A stretch of 64,000 bases of DNA from Nonomuraea jabiensis. Lineage in GTDB: Bacteria > Actinomycetota > Actinomycetes > Streptosporangiales > Streptosporangiaceae. The notes under the pieces are model-generated. The model saw only the letters and a list, made by a program, of their open reading frames with translations, did no database searches and was not told the DNA's origin. Positions 35,000 through 41,689 of the stretch are shown here, in pieces. The stretch lies in contig NZ_JACHMB010000001.1 of assembly GCF_014204795.1 (NCBI RefSeq), positions 930,001 through 994,000 of the forward strand. Reading direction: 5' to 3'. Made by a program: the position numbers and the translations under genes. Positions within the stretch are counted from its first letter, which is position 1, and each line of letters opens with the position of its first letter.

Positions 35000-35428
35000 G
35001 TGACCCGCGACGAAGAGAGACTCCTGCGCCGCGCCATCGAGCTGGCCGCGGAGGCCCGTGCCGGCGGCAACCCGCCGTTCGGCTCGCTGCTGGCCGGCCC
35101 GGACGGCTCCATCCTGGTCGAGGAGCGCAACAGCTCGCTCACCGACCGCGACATCACCGCGCACCCGGAGCTGAAGCTGGCCCGCTGGGCCGCCCGCGAG
35201 CTCGACCCCGCGGCCGCGGCCACGACCACGATGTACACCAGCTGCCAGCCGTGCGGCATGTGCGCGGGGGCCATCGCCCGTTCGGGCCTGGGCCGCGTCG
35301 TCTACGCGCTGTCCGGCGAGCAGCTCAACGGCCTCAAGCCGCCGGGCAGCGCCTTCGTGGACCCGCCCGCCGAAGGCCCGGCCCTGTACGACGAGGCTCG
35401 CGTACCCGTTGAGGGCTACTACGTCTGA
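35000..35428 (+). CDS. Cytidine/deoxycytidylate-type zinc deaminase (nucleoside deaminase)
   Basis: 142 residues from GTG 35000, which has gagagga eight bases before it. The zinc and catalytic motif is HPE (ITAHPELKLARWA, with Pro for the usual Ala of HAE) and the second motif SCQPCGMCAGAI provides both Cys ligands. GGNPPFGSLLAGPDGSIL is the usual N-terminal strand. This fits guanine deaminase-like or tRNA adenosine deaminase-like enzymes; its size and the terminal EGYYV favour a nucleoside or nucleobase deaminase. A strong hairpin follows. Confidence 0.88.
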   Translation: MTRDEERLLRRAIELAAEARAGGNPPFGSLLAGPDGSILVEERNSSLTDRDITAHPELKLARWAARELDPAAAATTTMYTSCQPCGMCAGAIARSGLGRVVYALSGEQLNGLKPPGSAFVDPPAEGPALYDEARVPVEGYYV

Positions 35429-35450
35429 CCCCTCGCGGCTCGCGCGGCCG

Positions 35451-35475
35451 CTCCGCCTCCGGGCCGGAGGCGGAG
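35451..35475. terminator. Bidirectional terminator hairpin
   Basis: An 11-bp perfect stem, ctccgcctccg with cggaggcggag, around the loop ggc, lies between the convergent deaminase and malic enzyme genes. Confidence 0.75.
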
Positions 35476-35502
35476 AGGCGGGCGCCCCGGCCGGGGTGCG
35501 CG

Positions 35503-36711
35503 TCAGAGGCCGCGCAGGCGGGCCACGCCGTCGCGGCGGGCCTGGTCGGCCACCGCCGCGGCGACCGCCGGCACCACCCGGGGGTCGAACGGCTCCGGGA
35601 TGATCCGCTCCGCCGACAGCTCTTCCTCGATCACGCTGGACAGCGCGTGCGCCGCGGCCATCTTCATGTTCTCGGTGATCTCCACGGCCCGCGCCGACAG
35701 GGCGCCCCTGAACACGCCGGGGAAGGCGAGCACGTTGTTGATCTGGTTGGGGAAGTCGCTGCGCCCGGTGGCCACCACGGCGGCGTGCTCCATCGCGATC
35801 CCCGGGTGGATCTCCGGCTCGGGATTCGACAGGGCGAACACGATGGAGCCCGGCGCCATCGACGCGATGGCCCGCTCGCTGACCGTCGAGCCCGACAGGC
35901 CGATGAAGACGTCCGCCCCGGCCATGGCCTCCTCGGTCGTGCCGGTGTGGCCCGAGTGGTTCGTGCAGGTCGCGATCAGCGCCTTGTACGTGTTGAGGTC
36001 GTCACGGCCCTGGTGGACCACGCCCTTGCTGTCGGACACGATGACCTCGGCGATGCCGGCCTTGAGCAGCATGCTGGTGACCGCCAGCCCGGAGGCGCCC
36101 GCGCCGGCCACGACGGCCCGCAGGTCCCACAGCCGCCGCCCGGTCAGCCGCGCCGCGTTGCGCAGCGCGGCCAGCACCACGATCGCCGTGCCGTGCTGGT
36201 CGTCGTGGAAGACCGGGATGTCCAGCCGCTCCTTGAGCCGGCGCTCCACCTCGAAGCAGCGCGGGGCGCTGATGTCCTCGAGATTGATGCCGCCGAAGGA
36301 CGGGGCCATGCGAGCGATCGTCTCCACCAGCTCGTCCACGTCCGTGCAGTCCAGGCAGATGGGCACCGAGTCCACGCCCCCGAACTGCTTGAACAGCAGC
36401 GACTTGCCCTCCATGACCGGCATGGCCGCGGTGGGGCCGATGTCGCCCAGGCCGAGCACGGCGGTGCCGTCGGTGACCACGGCGACCACGTTGGACCGCC
36501 AGGTGTAGTCGTCGGCCAGCTCGGGCCGCTCGGCGATGGCCGTGCACACGCGGGCCACCCCCGGCGTGTACGCGAGAGACAGGTCATTGGCATCGCGCAC
36601 CGGCACCGCCGGGCGCGTCTCCAATTTGCCGCCCTCGTGCAGGCGGAAGGCCGGGTCCTGGGCGAGAAGCGTGGCGAGGCTGATGGCCGGCGCGGTGATT
36701 TCGGTCGTCAT
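35503..36711 (-). CDS. NAD(P)-dependent malic enzyme
   Basis: 402 residues, the short bacterial malic enzyme form without a phosphotransacetylase tail. Seen are LSLAYTPGVARVC (substrate Tyr region), VTDGTAVLGLGDIGP, the metal-binding LEDISAPRCFEVERRL and DIPVFHDDQHGTAIVVLAAL, and the dinucleotide fold VVAGAGASGLAVTSMLL. It decarboxylates malate to pyruvate while producing NAD(P)H. It lies at the left end of the probable biosynthetic locus, where it could feed pyruvate or reducing power, but a housekeeping role is possible. Its ATG lies nine bases after the stop of a 33-residue micro-ORF, whose TAG overlaps the GGAG ribosome site, indicating translational coupling. Confidence 0.92.
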   Translation of the reverse strand: MTTEITAPAISLATLLAQDPAFRLHEGGKLETRPAVPVRDANDLSLAYTPGVARVCTAIAERPELADDYTWRSNVVAVVTDGTAVLGLGDIGPTAAMPVMEGKSLLFKQFGGVDSVPICLDCTDVDELVETIARMAPSFGGINLEDISAPRCFEVERRLKERLDIPVFHDDQHGTAIVVLAALRNAARLTGRRLWDLRAVVAGAGASGLAVTSMLLKAGIAEVIVSDSKGVVHQGRDDLNTYKALIATCTNHSGHTGTTEEAMAGADVFIGLSGSTVSERAIASMAPGSIVFALSNPEPEIHPGIAMEHAAVVATGRSDFPNQINNVLAFPGVFRGALSARAVEITENMKMAAAHALSSVIEEELSAERIIPEPFDPRVVPAVAAAVADQARRDGVARLRGL

Positions 36712-36720
36712 CCGGAGCTC

Positions 36721-36822
36721 CTAGAACCGCAGCAGCCGACCGGACGGGGTGCGCATGTCAGGCACCTCATTTCGCACCGTGGTACGCGCGGGGCGTGCCT
36801 TTTTGAGCTGTGCACGTTTCAT
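36721..36822 (-). CDS. Micropeptide with C-terminal RTPSGR motif (copy A)
   Basis: A 33-codon ORF from ATG 36822 to TAG at 36723-36721. Upstream lies GGAAAGGG about nine bases before the ATG; a second ATG at 36831 is too close to it. The first half is strongly basic (MKRAQLKKARPARTTVR) and the end is VPDMRTPSGRLLRF. The last 12 residues align with a second micro-ORF at 45589-45687, ending LDLRTPSGRKLPF, with the pattern D-[M/L]-RTPSGR-x-L-x-F. Conservation between two separate loci supports translation. No membrane helix, no Cys and no adjacent maturase. It could be a secreted or modified peptide precursor, or a leader peptide acting on the malic enzyme gene. Family not recognised. Confidence 0.65.
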   Translation of the reverse strand: MKRAQLKKARPARTTVRNEVPDMRTPSGRLLRF

Positions 36823-36952
36823 GACGTCCATCCCTTTCCGCGACGGCCGCTGTGATTAACAACACATCCCGAGTGTCACACGCGCGGCCATTCCCGGTTA
36901 CCCCACGTCCCCCCTATATCGGCGCCCTCCCCTGGTAAGAGGTACGAGGCAG

Positions 36953-36975
36953 TAGGGGTTGTCCGGGATAGGGGT
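36953..36975 (+). promoter_or_regulatory. Paired TAGGGGT heptamers before the carboxyltransferase gene
   Basis: TAGGGGT occurs at 36953-36959 and 36969-36975, a direct repeat with 16-bp period, ending 43 bp before the ATG at 37019. Related heptamers recur at 38666, 42683, 46078, 46152, 50964 and 54464. A possible -10 (GATACC, 36999) follows. Likely activator binding site. Confidence 0.55.
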
Positions 36976-37018
36976 CGGTCGGGAAATTCGAAGCACAGAT
37001 ACCTGCGAAAGGACAACG

Positions 37019-38431
37019 ATGACGGTCCTGACCGCTTTTCCCACGGAAGCACCACCCGATCCGCGGACGCCATCGGCACGCCTCTCGCGGCTCCTGGATC
37101 CCGGCTCCATCGTGCCGATGCCCGGCGACGACGAGAGCGGCGTGCAGGCCGTACACGGTCTGATCGACGGCTCGCCGGTCATCGCCTACTGCACGGACGC
37201 GACACGCATGGGCGGCGCGCTGGGCTGGGCAGGCGCGAATCGCATCGTCGAGGCCATCCAGCTGGCCGTCCGCCGGCGCTGCCCGGTGATCGGCCTGTGG
37301 CATTCCGGCGGCGCCCGGCTGGCGGACGGCGTGGAGTCGATGGACGGCGTCGGCCGCATGTTCGCCGCCATGACCGCGGCCTCGGGCCTGATCCCGCAGA
37401 TCTCGGTCGTCCTCGGACCGGCCGCGGGCGCGGCCGCCTACGGGCCCGCGCTGACCGACGTGATCATCATGTCGGACGTCGCGCGGGTCTTCATCACCGG
37501 GCCCGACGTCGTCCGCAGCGTCACCGGAGAGGAGATCGACATGGCGGGCCTGGGCGGCCCGGAGGCGCACGGCCCCAAATCGGGGGTCGCGCACATCACG
37601 GTCGACTCCGAGCAGGCGGCCTACGACCGGGCCCGCCTGCTGACGGGGTTCTTCACCCATCCCGGCCGGTTCGACTTCGCCGCGCTGAGCGAGCCGCGCG
37701 ACCTGCGGGCCCTCCTCCCCGAGCAGCCGCGCCGCGCCTACGACGTGCGGCCGGTCCTGCGCGAGCTCCTGGACCCGGAGTTCCTGGAGTTCCAGCCCCG
37801 CTGGGCCCCCAACATGGTGGTCGGGCTCGGCCGGCTGGGCGGCCGGGCGGTGGGCGTGATCGCCAACAACCCGCTGCGCAAGGGCGGCTGCCTCGACTCG
37901 CTCTCGGCGGAGAAGGCCTCGCGTTTCGTGCGGATGTGCGACTCGCTCGGCGTCCCGCTCGTGGTCGTGGTCGACGTGCCCGGCTACCTGCCGGGCGTCC
38001 AGCAGGAGTGGGGCGGCGTGGTCAGGCGGGGCGCCAAGCTCCTGCACGCCTTCGCCGAGTCGGTCGTCCCGCGCGTCACGCTCATCACCCGCAAGTCGTA
38101 CGGCGGCGCCTACATCGCCATGAACTCCAGGTCGCTGGGCGCGACCGCGGTGTACGCCTGGCCCGACGCGGAGGTGGCGGTCATGGGGGCCGAGGCGGCG
38201 GTCGGCATCCTGCACCGCAAGCGGCTGGCCGCGGTCCCCGAGTCCGAGCAGGCGGACCTGCACGCGCGGCTGGTGGAAGAGCATCGGCGGACGGCCGGCG
38301 GGGTCGAGCGGGCGATGTCGCTCGGCGTGGTCGACGCGGTCGTCTCGCCTCTCGAGACCCGGCTCCGGCTGGCGGAAGCACTGGCATCGGCACCGCAGGA
38401 CCGCGGCTGCCACTCCAATATCCCGCTCTGA
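37019..38431 (+). CDS. Acyl-CoA carboxylase carboxyltransferase (PccB/AccD-like)
   Basis: 470 residues from ATG 37019 with gaaagga before it. Both crotonase-like halves are present: VIGLWHSGGARLADGVESMDG and VVLGPAAGAAAYGPALTDVI in the N half; GGCLDSLSAEKASRFVRMCD, LVVVVDVPGYLPGVQQEWGG and ITRKSYGGAYIAMNSRSLGA in the C half, which form the oxyanion-hole loops. It transfers carboxyl from carboxybiotin to acetyl- or propionyl-CoA, giving malonyl- or methylmalonyl-CoA. It is 40-60 residues shorter than housekeeping PccB. No biotin-carrier subunit gene is nearby, so it must borrow one. It is followed by DUF5988 after 12 bp. Confidence 0.92.
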   Translation: MTVLTAFPTEAPPDPRTPSARLSRLLDPGSIVPMPGDDESGVQAVHGLIDGSPVIAYCTDATRMGGALGWAGANRIVEAIQLAVRRRCPVIGLWHSGGARLADGVESMDGVGRMFAAMTAASGLIPQISVVLGPAAGAAAYGPALTDVIIMSDVARVFITGPDVVRSVTGEEIDMAGLGGPEAHGPKSGVAHITVDSEQAAYDRARLLTGFFTHPGRFDFAALSEPRDLRALLPEQPRRAYDVRPVLRELLDPEFLEFQPRWAPNMVVGLGRLGGRAVGVIANNPLRKGGCLDSLSAEKASRFVRMCDSLGVPLVVVVDVPGYLPGVQQEWGGVVRRGAKLLHAFAESVVPRVTLITRKSYGGAYIAMNSRSLGATAVYAWPDAEVAVMGAEAAVGILHRKRLAAVPESEQADLHARLVEEHRRTAGGVERAMSLGVVDAVVSPLETRLRLAEALASAPQDRGCHSNIPL

Positions 38432-38443
38432 ATCGAGGAGACC

Positions 38444-38653
38444 ATGTCGAACATCAAGGTAATGCTCGTCGGCGGACCGAACCACCTGCCGGCCGATCAG
38501 CGGATCGTGACCCTCGCGAAGTTCTGCGAGAAGATCAAACTGCCTTTCGGCAGCGGGTACGAGCATTTTCTGCACAAAGGCGAGCGCACGCACGTGGACG
38601 GGCAGGAGATGCCCGCCTACCACTGGATCATGCGGACGGCCATTGCCGAGTGA
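38444..38653 (+). CDS. DUF5988-family small protein
   Basis: 69 residues after a good ribosome site (gaggag). It reads KVMLVGGPNHLPADQRIVTL, a middle KLPFGSGYEHFLHKGER, and AYHWIMRTAIAE at the end, matching the DUF5988 pattern of small proteins seen beside actinomycete biosynthetic genes. It has no membrane helix and no catalytic motif. Placement 12 bp after the carboxyltransferase gene suggests an accessory role for that enzyme or the pathway; this is inference. Confidence 0.75.
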   Translation: MSNIKVMLVGGPNHLPADQRIVTLAKFCEKIKLPFGSGYEHFLHKGERTHVDGQEMPAYHWIMRTAIAE

Positions 38654-38665
38654 GCGGTGACCTGC

Positions 38666-38683
38666 TAAGGGTTCGCTAGGGGT
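38666..38683 (+). promoter_or_regulatory. Paired TAAGGGT/TAGGGGT box after DUF5988
   Basis: TAAGGGT (38666-38672) and TAGGGGT (38677-38683) form a direct repeat with 11-bp period. The arrangement TAAGGG-x4/5-TAGGGGTG is nearly the same as at 54464-54480. A possible -10 (CAATAT, 38708-38713) follows 25 bp later, but no plus-strand protein gene is found before the terminator at 38804-38841. Confidence 0.5.
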
Positions 38684-38803
38684 GGGAAAACAGCCGGGCC
38701 GGCGATTCAATATGAGTAGTCGGGTTTGACGGATGTTTATCCCGCCGGAGAGGTGAGGCATTGAACTAGACGGCATCCCCCTTTTTGCGAAGCCCCAGCA
38801 GAA

Positions 38804-38841
38804 CGAGAGCCACCACCCGGAAAAATGGGCGGTGGCTCTCG
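38804..38841 (+). terminator. Intrinsic terminator, plus strand
   Basis: Arms cgagagccaccacc and ggcggtggctctcg pair over 14 bp with one mismatch around a 10-nt loop and are followed by the T-rich tcgtttccttttc. It ends transcripts from the carboxyltransferase-DUF5988 unit or from the orphan promoter-like site at 38666-38713. Confidence 0.85.
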
Positions 38842-38877
38842 TCGTTTCCTTTTCAGAAAAGGCTCCGGAAAACGCCG

Positions 38878-38903
38878 CGGCGGCCGCCTTTCGGCGGCCG
38901 CCG
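38878..38903 (-). terminator. Intrinsic terminator for leuA
   Basis: An 11-bp GC stem (cggcggccgcc with ggcggccgccg) around a 4-nt loop starts 15 bp after the leuA stop. On the minus strand it is followed by cggcgttttcc. Confidence 0.8.
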
Positions 38904-38918
38904 GCGTGTCGTCCGGCA

Positions 38919-40586
38919 TCAGCTGGCGTTCGCGAGCGTGACCCCCGTCCGCCCGCTCCGCCTGGCGGCCGAGCCGACCGCGGCCAGGGTCGCGTCGACC
39001 ACGTTGGTGTCGACGCCCACGCCCCAGACCGTCGTGCCGTCCACCTTGCATTCGGCGTAGACCGTCGTCTTCATGCTCGTGACGCGCTCGGTGCCGTCGG
39101 CCCGGTGCACCGCCCGTACGTCGACGCCCCAGGGCGCCATCGTGACGCCGATGGCCCGCACGGTCTGCTCCTGCTGGCCGTCCATGTGGAGCGTCGCGGT
39201 GATCCGGTCGCCCTGCCGCAGCGTGTCGGTCCGGGCCTGGCCGGCGAGATACTCCTGCTCGAACAGCGCCCAGATCTCCTCGGGCGACAGCTCGCTGCCC
39301 CGCGCCTCCGTCCGGGCCTGGACCAGCCCGGCGAACTCCCGCTGCAGTTCGCGGGGCAGCCGCATCCCGTGCCAGGCGCTCATGACGTACGCGATGCCGC
39401 CCTTGCCGGACTGGCTGTTGATCCGCACGATCGCCTCGTACGTGCGCCCGACGTCCTTGGGGTCCACCGGCAGGTAGGGCATGTTCCACGGCATCTCGTC
39501 GACGTCGGCGCCGCTCTCGCCGGCGGCCCGCTCCAGGTCGTCGAAGCCCTTCTTGATCGCGTCCTGGTGCGAGCCGGAGAAGGCGGTGTACACGAGCTCG
39601 CCGCCGTAAGGGTGCCGGGGGTGCACGGGAATCTCGTTGCAGAGCTCGACGGTGTCGCGGATCCGGTCGATGTCGGAGAAGTCGATCCCCGGGTCCACCC
39701 CGTGGGTGAACATGTTCATGCCGAGCGTCACCAGGCAGACGTTGCCTGCCCGCTCGCCGTTGCCGAACAGGCACCCCTCGATGCGCTCGGCCCCGGCCAG
39801 CAGCGCCAGCTCGGACGCGGCCACCCCCGTGCCGCGGTCGTTGTGCGGGTGGATGGACAGGCAGACGTGCTCCCTGCGGGAGAGGTTGCGGTCCAGCCAC
39901 TCGATCTGGTCGGCGAACACCGAGGGCAGGGAGCGCTCCACGGTGGTGGGGAAGTTCAGGATGATCGGGCGGCCGGGGCCGGTCTCCCACACGTCCATGA
40001 CCGCCTCGCAGACCTCCAGGGCGAAGTCCGCCTCGGTCTCGTTGAACAGCTCGGGCGAGTACTGGTAGCGCAGGTCGCAGTCCGCCAGGTCCCGCTCGGC
40101 GTACTTCATCATCAGCCGGGTGCCCTGCACGGCCAGGTCCTTGCACTGGGCGCGGTCCATGTTGAACACCACCCGCCGGAACAGCGGCGCGGTCGCGTTG
40201 TAGAGGTGGAACGTGGCGCGCGGGGCGCCGGCCAGCGCGCTGGCCGAGCGCTCGATCAGCTCGTCCCTCGCGGGTACGAGCACCGAGATCCACACGTCGT
40301 CCGGGATGCGGTCCTGCTCGATGAGCATCCGGACGAAGTCGTAGTCGTCCTGGCTGGCCACCGGGAATCCGACTTCGATCTCCTTGTAGCCGAGGTCGAC
40401 GAGCAGCTCGAACATGCGCAGCTTGCGCGCCGGCGACATCGGGTTGGCCAGCGACTGGTTTCCGTCGCGGAGGTCCGTCGACAGCCAGCGGGGCGCCGCC
40501 ACGATCCTCTTGTCCGGCCAGGTCCGGTCGGCCAGGGCCAGCGGGGTGAAGTTCGAATAGCGCTCGACAGGACGGGTCGGGGCCAT
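38919..40586 (-). CDS. leuA: 2-isopropylmalate synthase
   Basis: 555 residues. The catalytic barrel shows WLSTDLRDGNQSLANPM (the DRDGxQ/RDGNQ metal and substrate motif), FPTTVERSLPSVFADQIEWL, the metal-binding CLSIHPHNDRGTGVAASEL and GCLFGNGERAGNVCLVTLG. A C-terminal LeuA dimer domain, with STLHMDGQQ-like strands and GVGVDTNVVDATLAAVGSA, indicates feedback control by leucine is kept. It condenses acetyl-CoA with 2-ketoisovalerate. It may be the housekeeping gene or a pathway copy that supplies leucine or chain-extended keto acids. A 14-codon leader ORF rich in Leu/Ile/Val lies 51 bp upstream. Confidence 0.95.
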   Translation of the reverse strand: MAPTRPVERYSNFTPLALADRTWPDKRIVAAPRWLSTDLRDGNQSLANPMSPARKLRMFELLVDLGYKEIEVGFPVASQDDYDFVRMLIEQDRIPDDVWISVLVPARDELIERSASALAGAPRATFHLYNATAPLFRRVVFNMDRAQCKDLAVQGTRLMMKYAERDLADCDLRYQYSPELFNETEADFALEVCEAVMDVWETGPGRPIILNFPTTVERSLPSVFADQIEWLDRNLSRREHVCLSIHPHNDRGTGVAASELALLAGAERIEGCLFGNGERAGNVCLVTLGMNMFTHGVDPGIDFSDIDRIRDTVELCNEIPVHPRHPYGGELVYTAFSGSHQDAIKKGFDDLERAAGESGADVDEMPWNMPYLPVDPKDVGRTYEAIVRINSQSGKGGIAYVMSAWHGMRLPRELQREFAGLVQARTEARGSELSPEEIWALFEQEYLAGQARTDTLRQGDRITATLHMDGQQEQTVRAIGVTMAPWGVDVRAVHRADGTERVTSMKTTVYAECKVDGTTVWGVGVDTNVVDATLAAVGSAARRSGRTGVTLANAS

Positions 40587-40637
40587 CGTGAATCTCCTTC
40601 GCAGGTCTCATGGGGTGGCTCTAGGAGATCTCCGGCT

Positions 40638-40682
40638 TCAACGTACAAGCGGCGACGGGCCCGCGAACAGGTCGAGGATCAT
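40638..40682 (-). CDS. Possible leader peptide of leuA
   Basis: A 14-codon ORF (MILDLFAGPSPLVR) ends 51 bp before the leuA ATG. Five of 14 residues are Leu, Ile or Val, which suits ribosome-mediated attenuation by branched-chain amino acids. The gap to leuA contains the self-complementary ggagatctcc (40624-40633). The ribosome site is weak (aggacc, about 11 bases before the ATG), and no complete terminator/antiterminator pair was resolved, so this is tentative. Confidence 0.3.
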   Translation of the reverse strand: MILDLFAGPSPLVR

Positions 40683-40795
40683 GAGAATGCCGGTCCTGAC
40701 CAAGGGATTGCGCAGGAGTATCGAGAGTGCGCGCCCCCGGTATCTTTCGACGCACCCCCCTTCTCGGGCCCCTGCCCGCCGTTCACACTCCGATC

Positions 40796-41674
40796 ATGGC
40801 GACTATCGAACCGGCGCTCCGGCGAGGCGGCCTGTGCTTCGCGGAGGCGAGGCCCACAGTGCAGTTCATCTTCCTGCTGCGCTTCCTCACCGGCACGGCG
40901 CTGTGCGCCTCGGTCGCCGGTGACGACGGCCACCTGGGCAGGACGGTCTGGGGCGCCGCGGCATGGGTGATGATGATCTTCGCCGTCTACCTCTTCAACG
41001 GCGTCATGGACGTGCCGGAGGACCGGCTCAACGGCTCGCGCCGGCCCATCGTCCGCGGCGACCTGCCGCCGGGCTTCGCCAGCGCGGTCGCGATCGGCGC
41101 GGCCCTGCTGTCGCTCGCGGCCGGCTTCGCGCTCGCCCCGCTGATGGGCGGCATGCTCGCCGTCGTGCTGACGCTCGGCTACCTCTACTCGGGCCCGCCG
41201 TTCCCGCTCAAGCGCAGCTCCGGCGGCACGGTCCTGACGGGGGGCGTGGCCACCCTGCTCACCTACTACGGGGGCGCCTTCTCCTACGCGAGCGAGATCA
41301 GGAGCTCGCTGATGCTGATCGTCTTCGTGCTCGCCGCGTCGCTGTGGACCGCTCTCGTGGGCTCGACGACCAAGGACCTGCCCGACATCGAGGGCGACGC
41401 CCGCGCCGGGCGGATGACGTTCGCGGTCATGCACGGCGAGCGCGTGCTGCGGCTGACGATCTGCTGCACGGCTATCGGGCTGGCGCTGGCCTTCACCGCG
41501 GCCGTCCTGCTGCTGGGACTCCCGCTGTGGCCGTCCGCGCTCGCCATGATCGGCGGGGCGCTGGTCATCACGGTCCTGTGCTTCAAGGGCCGCCGCCGCG
41601 AGCCGTACGGCGCCTTCATGGCCACCCAGTACGCCCTGCACGGCCTGGCGATCCTGCCGCTCTTCCTCATCTGA
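40796..41674 (+). CDS. UbiA-family prenyltransferase
   Basis: 292 residues with about eight or nine membrane helices. The first Asp-rich motif is NGVMDVPEDRLNGSRRPIVR (NGxxDxxxD instead of NDxxDxxxD); the second is STTKDLPDIEGDARAG. These bind the prenyl diphosphate through magnesium. The family attaches prenyl chains to aromatic or polar acceptors in the membrane; the acceptor here is unknown. The start at 40796 (MATIEPALRRGG) is preferred to an upstream in-frame GTG at 40727 because the extra segment is not conserved-looking. The stop is 15 bp from the convergent aldo/keto reductase gene. Confidence 0.88.
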   Translation: MATIEPALRRGGLCFAEARPTVQFIFLLRFLTGTALCASVAGDDGHLGRTVWGAAAWVMMIFAVYLFNGVMDVPEDRLNGSRRPIVRGDLPPGFASAVAIGAALLSLAAGFALAPLMGGMLAVVLTLGYLYSGPPFPLKRSSGGTVLTGGVATLLTYYGGAFSYASEIRSSLMLIVFVLAASLWTALVGSTTKDLPDIEGDARAGRMTFAVMHGERVLRLTICCTAIGLALAFTAAVLLLGLPLWPSALAMIGGALVITVLCFKGRRREPYGAFMATQYALHGLAILPLFLI

Positions 41675-41689
41675 CGGCGGACCGGCCGA

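Larger units (their letters stand above)
36712..37018. other. Divergent regulatory region between malic enzyme and carboxyltransferase genes
   Basis: This 307-bp gap contains micropeptide copy A (36721-36822) and then about 190 bp of noncoding DNA serving both directions. A TAGGGGGG run on the minus strand (36916-36909) and a paired TAGGGGT box on the plus strand (36953-36975) lie in it. Stretches of lower GC (ctgtgattaacaacacatcc, 36850-36869) fit promoter DNA. No further gene was seen. Confidence 0.6.

Noticed and set aside
32704..35274. Very long open frames opposite real genes, such as 32704-35274 minus and 54581-58165 minus.
   Set aside because: They are high-GC third-position shadows: low-complexity Arg/Ala/Gly/Pro-rich products overlapping well-supported genes on the other strand.
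38760..38918. A small protein starting with ATT 38760 right after a strong ribosome-site-like sequence.
   Set aside because: ATT starts are very rare, the frame has no stop before the intrinsic terminator, and downstream it is only the opposite-strand shadow of leuA.
40681..40795. A possible third member of the micropeptide family upstream of the UbiA gene: a frame starting MRMPVLTKGLRRS, with R-T-P encoded in one frame and P-S-R in the neighbouring one around 40750-40770.
   Set aside because: The RTPSGR ending is not present in any single frame, the frame runs on into the UbiA gene without an early stop, and the resemblance needs a frameshift. Probably chance in C-rich DNA.
40796..41674. 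UbiA gene treated as inactive because the first motif is NGxxD rather than NDxxD.
   Set aside because: The remaining aspartates of both motifs are present and this single change occurs in functional UbiA relatives, so no claim of inactivity is made.
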